Of a stretch of DNA of 64,000 bases, positions 61,057-64,000 are shown piece after piece; positions within the stretch are counted from its first letter, which is position 1; each line of letters begins with the position of its first letter. The notes under the pieces are model-generated. The model made no database searches. It was not told where the DNA came from and saw only the letters and a program-made list of their open reading frames with translations. Source of the stretch: Mesorhizobium sp. M8A.F.Ca.ET.218.01.1.1 (GTDB lineage: Bacteria > Pseudomonadota > Alphaproteobacteria > Rhizobiales > Rhizobiaceae); NCBI RefSeq assembly GCF_004791165.1, contig NZ_SRUZ01000008.1, forward strand, positions 125,397 to 189,396, in the 5' to 3' direction. The translations under genes and the position numbers were made by a program.

Positions 61057-61905
61057 ATGTCTGGTTTGCCCTGCGCAAGACATCTGCTTTCCGCCTCTGC
61101 TGCACTGGCGTTGGTGCTCTGGCTGGCGCCAACGTCCCGCGCGGACGAGCCGGTCGATGTCGAGCTGGTGCTGGCGGTGGACGTTTCGCTGTCGATGTCG
61201 GCGGAGGAGCTGGAGATTCAGCGCCATGGTTACGCGGCGGCGCTGACGCATGACAATGTGCTGCAGGCGATCGCCGATGGCGCCTATGGCAAGATCGCCG
61301 TCACCTATGTCGAATGGGCCGGCACCAGCTGGCAACGCGTCATCGTGCCGTGGACGGTGATCGCGACCCGGGCCGACGCGGAGCGGGTGGTGGCGCAATT
61401 GTCGGCCCAGCCGCCCAACAGCGCGCGGCGCACCTCGATCTCCGGCGCGCTTGAGTTCGGCAGCGACCTTTTCGCCGAAAGCGGCTACCAGGGAACCAAG
61501 CGCGTCATCGACATTTCGGGCGACGGGCCAAACAACCAGGGCGCGCCGGTCAATCTCGTCCGCGACGGGGTGGTCAGGCAAGGCATCGTCATCAACGGCC
61601 TGCCGCTGATGACCCGAGGCGGCTTTTCCGGCGTCTATGACGTCAACGATCTCGACCGCTACTACAGTGATTGCGTCATCGGCGGCGCCGGCGCCTTCAT
61701 GATCCCGGTCAACGACTGGACGCAATTTCCCGAAGCCATCCGCCGCAAGCTGGTGCTGGAGCTTGCCGGCCCAGCGTCACCGCAATGGGCGGCGGCGGAG
61801 GCGGATCACCCGCCGGTGGTGCTGGCGCAGGACAAGTCCGCCGCCGACTGCCAGATCGGCGAGAAAATGTGGCGCAACCGCAACTGGATGCCCGACAGCC
61901 GGTAG
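61057..61905 (+). CDS. DUF1194 von Willebrand factor A-type secreted protein
   Basis: The 282-aa protein has a signal peptide (about 1-29), then a VWA fold with the metal-dependent adhesion motif DVSLS (42-46) and the family region SGDGPNNQGAPV. Function of DUF1194 is unknown; VWA proteins bind partner proteins through Mg2+. It is not obviously linked to the neighbours. Confidence 0.82.
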   Translation: MSGLPCARHLLSASAALALVLWLAPTSRADEPVDVELVLAVDVSLSMSAEELEIQRHGYAAALTHDNVLQAIADGAYGKIAVTYVEWAGTSWQRVIVPWTVIATRADAERVVAQLSAQPPNSARRTSISGALEFGSDLFAESGYQGTKRVIDISGDGPNNQGAPVNLVRDGVVRQGIVINGLPLMTRGGFSGVYDVNDLDRYYSDCVIGGAGAFMIPVNDWTQFPEAIRRKLVLELAGPASPQWAAAEADHPPVVLAQDKSAADCQIGEKMWRNRNWMPDSR

Positions 61906-62018
61906 GGCAATCCCAAACCGGGTTGTCGGCTGCTTTCCGCGCGAACACGTTCCTGTTGATTGACAAGCCCATCGGCCTCTGTGAACAATTTCCCCCAGAA
62001 AAACAAAGGGGAACTGAT

Positions 62019-62969
62019 ATGAACAGGATAACCGTATTTGCCGCGACATTGACGCTTGCCGCGGGCTTATCCGCTCCGGTGATGGCCGCCACGTCACTCA
62101 CCATCGGCATTAGCGGCTGGACCGGCTTCGCGCCGCTGACACTCGCCAAGCAGGCAGGGCTGTTCGAGAAACATGGACTCGACGTGACCTTGAAGAAGGT
62201 GCCGCAGGCCAGCCGGCCGCTTGCCATCGCCAGCGGCGACCTGCAATGCGCCGCCACCACGGTCGAGACCTGGCTGGTCTGGAACGCCAGCGGGGTGACC
62301 ACCAAGCAGATTTTCCAGCTCGACAAATCCTATGGTGCCGACGGCATCGTGGTGCGCAACGACATCAAGACCGTCGCCGATCTCAAGGGCAAGAACGTAG
62401 CGTCCTCCGCGCCGGGAACGTCGCCCTATTTCATGCTGGCCTGGGTGCTGAACAAGAACGGCATGTCGACCAAGGACGTGACGGTCGTCAATCTCGAGCC
62501 TGACGCGGCGGCACAAGCCTTCCTCGCCGGCCAGAATGACGCGGCTGTTACCTATGAGCCTTTCATCTCGGCCGTGCGCGACAAGGCCGACCAGGGCCAT
62601 ATCCTGGCGACCACGCTCGACTATCCGATGGTTCTCGATACGGTCGGCTGCACGCCCGAATTCCTCAAGGCCAATCCCGACGCCGCCAAGGCGCTTGCCG
62701 ACAGCTATTTCGATGCGCTCGACCTGATCAAGAAAGATCCGCAGAAATCCTACGAGATCATGGGCGCCGACGTGAAACAGTCGGCCAAGGAATTCGAGGA
62801 TTCGGCGAAGTACCTGAAATGGGCCGACAAGGCCGACAACAAGCAGTTCTTCACCAAGGAATTCCAGGACTTTTCCAAGACCGCCGGCGACCTGCTGCTG
62901 CAGATGGGGCTGATCAAGGAGGCGCCCGACGTCGCCACGCTGGCCGACACCAGCGCCGTGGCGAATTGA
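62019..62969 (+). CDS. ABC transporter periplasmic binding protein (NitT/TauT type)
   Basis: The 316-aa protein has a signal peptide (about 1-23) and the SsuA/NrtA-like start SLTIGISGWTGFAPLTLAKQ. The ligand is unknown; sulfonates, nitrate or small organic amines are typical. ATG at 62019 follows an AAAGGGG site, and the upstream open frame overlaps the DUF1194 gene. It starts a transporter operon. Confidence 0.88.
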   Translation: MNRITVFAATLTLAAGLSAPVMAATSLTIGISGWTGFAPLTLAKQAGLFEKHGLDVTLKKVPQASRPLAIASGDLQCAATTVETWLVWNASGVTTKQIFQLDKSYGADGIVVRNDIKTVADLKGKNVASSAPGTSPYFMLAWVLNKNGMSTKDVTVVNLEPDAAAQAFLAGQNDAAVTYEPFISAVRDKADQGHILATTLDYPMVLDTVGCTPEFLKANPDAAKALADSYFDALDLIKKDPQKSYEIMGADVKQSAKEFEDSAKYLKWADKADNKQFFTKEFQDFSKTAGDLLLQMGLIKEAPDVATLADTSAVAN

Positions 62970-63037
62970 CGGCTCAACCCCTGGATACCGTGCGGTGGCG
63001 CAGAGCGCCGCCGCCTTCCTGCTGACAAAGGACGAAG

Positions 63038-63811
63038 ATGCGCCCCTTGCATCCTGTCTCGCCGGGCCTGCGAACAGTGCTCGGCATTTCCTTCTTCGTG
63101 CTGTTCGTGGTTTTCTGGGCCTGGATCACGCTTGGTGGCAACGTCAACCGCATCTTCCTCGCCGATCCGCTGTCGATGCTGCGGGATGGCTGGCGGCTGC
63201 TGGTCGAGGATCGTTTCTGGCTCGACATACTGATCACCATCTGGCGGGTCTTCGGCGGCTTTGTGCTGGCCTCGGTCGTCGCCGTGCCGCTCGGCATCGC
63301 CATGGGCGCCTGGAAGCCGGTGGAAGCCTTTCTGGAGCCGTTCGTCTCCTTCGCCCGCTATCTGCCGGCTTCGGCCTTCATTCCGCTGCTCATCCTGTGG
63401 GCGGGCATTGGCGAACTGGAAAAACTGCTCGTCATCTTCGTCGGCTCGGTGTTCCAGATCATCCTGATCATTGCTGTCAAGGTCGGATCAACGCGGCGTG
63501 ACCTGGTCGAGGCGGCCTATACGCTGGGCTCGACCAACAACAGTATTGTCAAGCGGGTGATCATGCCGGCCAATGCGCCCGAAATCGCCGAGACGCTGCG
63601 GCTGGTGCTCGGCTGGGCCTGGACCTACGTCATCGTTGCCGAACTGATCGGCTCGTCGTCGGGCATCGGCTATATGATCATCAACAGCCAGTCGCGGCTG
63701 GCGACGGGGCAGATCATCTTCGGCATCATCGTCATCGGGCTGATCGGGCTGTTGTCCGACTTCGCTTTCAAGGCGTTCAACCGCTGGCTCTTTCCGTGGA
63801 GCCTGGCGTGA
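63038..63811 (+). CDS. ABC transporter permease (NitT/TauT type)
   Basis: The 257-aa protein has six hydrophobic segments and a cytoplasmic loop with VEAAYTLGSTNNSIVKRVIMPANAPEI (EAA motif). Its stop overlaps the GTG start of the ATPase by GTGA. Confidence 0.9.
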   Translation: MRPLHPVSPGLRTVLGISFFVLFVVFWAWITLGGNVNRIFLADPLSMLRDGWRLLVEDRFWLDILITIWRVFGGFVLASVVAVPLGIAMGAWKPVEAFLEPFVSFARYLPASAFIPLLILWAGIGELEKLLVIFVGSVFQIILIIAVKVGSTRRDLVEAAYTLGSTNNSIVKRVIMPANAPEIAETLRLVLGWAWTYVIVAELIGSSSGIGYMIINSQSRLATGQIIFGIIVIGLIGLLSDFAFKAFNRWLFPWSLA

Positions 63812-64000
63812 GCAAGCTTCTCATCGAGGGTGTGTCGCGCACCTTTGCCGGCGTGCGAGGCGCAGAACCCGTCAGGGCGCTGATGCCGGTCGACCTGGCG
63901 GTCGCGGCCAATGACTTCATCACCATTCTGGGGCCGTCGGGTTGCGGAAAGTCGACGCTGTTGCGGATCGTCGCCGGTCTGGAGGCGCCAAGCGAAGGCC
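63808..64000 (+). CDS. ABC transporter ATP-binding protein, partial (cut by window end)
   Basis: Only the first 64 codons are inside the window. Reading from GTG at 63808, it has Walker A GPSGCGKSTLLRIVAGLE, the SsuB/TauB form. It completes the transporter of the previous two genes. Confidence 0.9.
   Translation, partial: MSKLLIEGVSRTFAGVRGAEPVRALMPVDLAVAANDFITILGPSGCGKSTLLRIVAGLEAPSEG

Noticed and set aside
61960..61988. TTGACA with GAACAA as promoter of the second binding-protein gene
   Set aside because: The -10 match is poor; I did not list it as a feature.

Overview
The window is a high-GC alphaproteobacterial chromosome segment, most likely from Mesorhizobium or a close relative in the Rhizobiales. 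This rests on the gene content (serine-cycle genes, soxBDAG, CbtAB, a LiuR-type MerR regulator), rhizobial-style intergenic palindromes and the codon and GC pattern; no rRNA or species marker is present. I see no phage, insertion sequence, CRISPR array or replication origin. The genes are dense, with many ATGA-type overlaps.

Layout. 1-2.5 kb: M50 membrane peptidase, lipB, tRNA-Leu(GAG). 2.6-3.7 kb: a scar-like stretch with a histidine-kinase remnant, a 31-codon RiPP-like precursor gene and a broken second copy of the mtkB 3' end. 3.7-10.7 kb (minus strand): sga, mcl, mtkA, mtkB and ppc, which carry glyoxylate and phosphoenolpyruvate through the serine cycle of C1 assimilation. Upstream lies a LuxR-type regulator whose receiver domain lacks the phospho-acceptor Asp. 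11.8-18.5 kb: mgtE, a MerR/LiuR-like regulator with its operator, small membrane proteins, an MFS transporter and a GbcA-like Rieske oxygenase. 18.6-23.5 kb: a cobalamin riboswitch followed by cbtB, cbtA, cobU and cobO, then convergent cbiB and a divergent cobC with a small Cys-phosphatase. 23.5-31.6 kb: creatininase-family hydrolase and RidA, divergent from a seven-gene transport and catabolism operon behind a clear sigma-54 promoter. Its substrate is unknown; it is probably a nitrogen-containing ring or amide compound.

31.6-38.6 kb (minus strand): a tightly overlapped four-gene operon of two dimethylglycine/sarcosine dehydrogenase-type flavoproteins, a homocysteine S-methyltransferase and an aminotransferase, with an XRE-cupin regulator upstream. 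39.5-47.0 kb: nitroreductase, MFS exporter and soxBDAG (heterotetrameric sarcosine oxidase). 47.2-50.1 kb: MscS-family channel and a small secreted protein. 50.4-58.3 kb: a seven-gene cluster resembling the decaprenyl-phosphoryl-arabinose pathway of actinobacteria (a HAD-UbiA fusion, a DprE1-like oxidase, an EmrE-like flippase subunit, an extended SDR, a class III aminotransferase, a GT-C-like membrane protein and an FkbM methyltransferase). 58.4-64 kb: a divergent DMGDH-like flavoprotein, a DUF1194 protein and a NitT/TauT-type ABC transporter cut by the window end.

How it fits together (inference). Three GcvT-fold flavoenzyme loci, the Rieske oxygenase and the homocysteine methyltransferase would strip methyl groups from betaine-type N-methyl compounds, producing methylene-tetrahydrofolate or formaldehyde and glycine. 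Glycine plus C1 makes serine, and the serine cycle at 3.7-10.7 kb could assimilate it. Cobalamin genes nearby would serve methyl transfer and mutase steps. The two most interesting and least described loci are the arabinose-like glycolipid cluster (50.4-58.3 kb) and the sigma-54-driven catabolic operon (25.0-31.6 kb).
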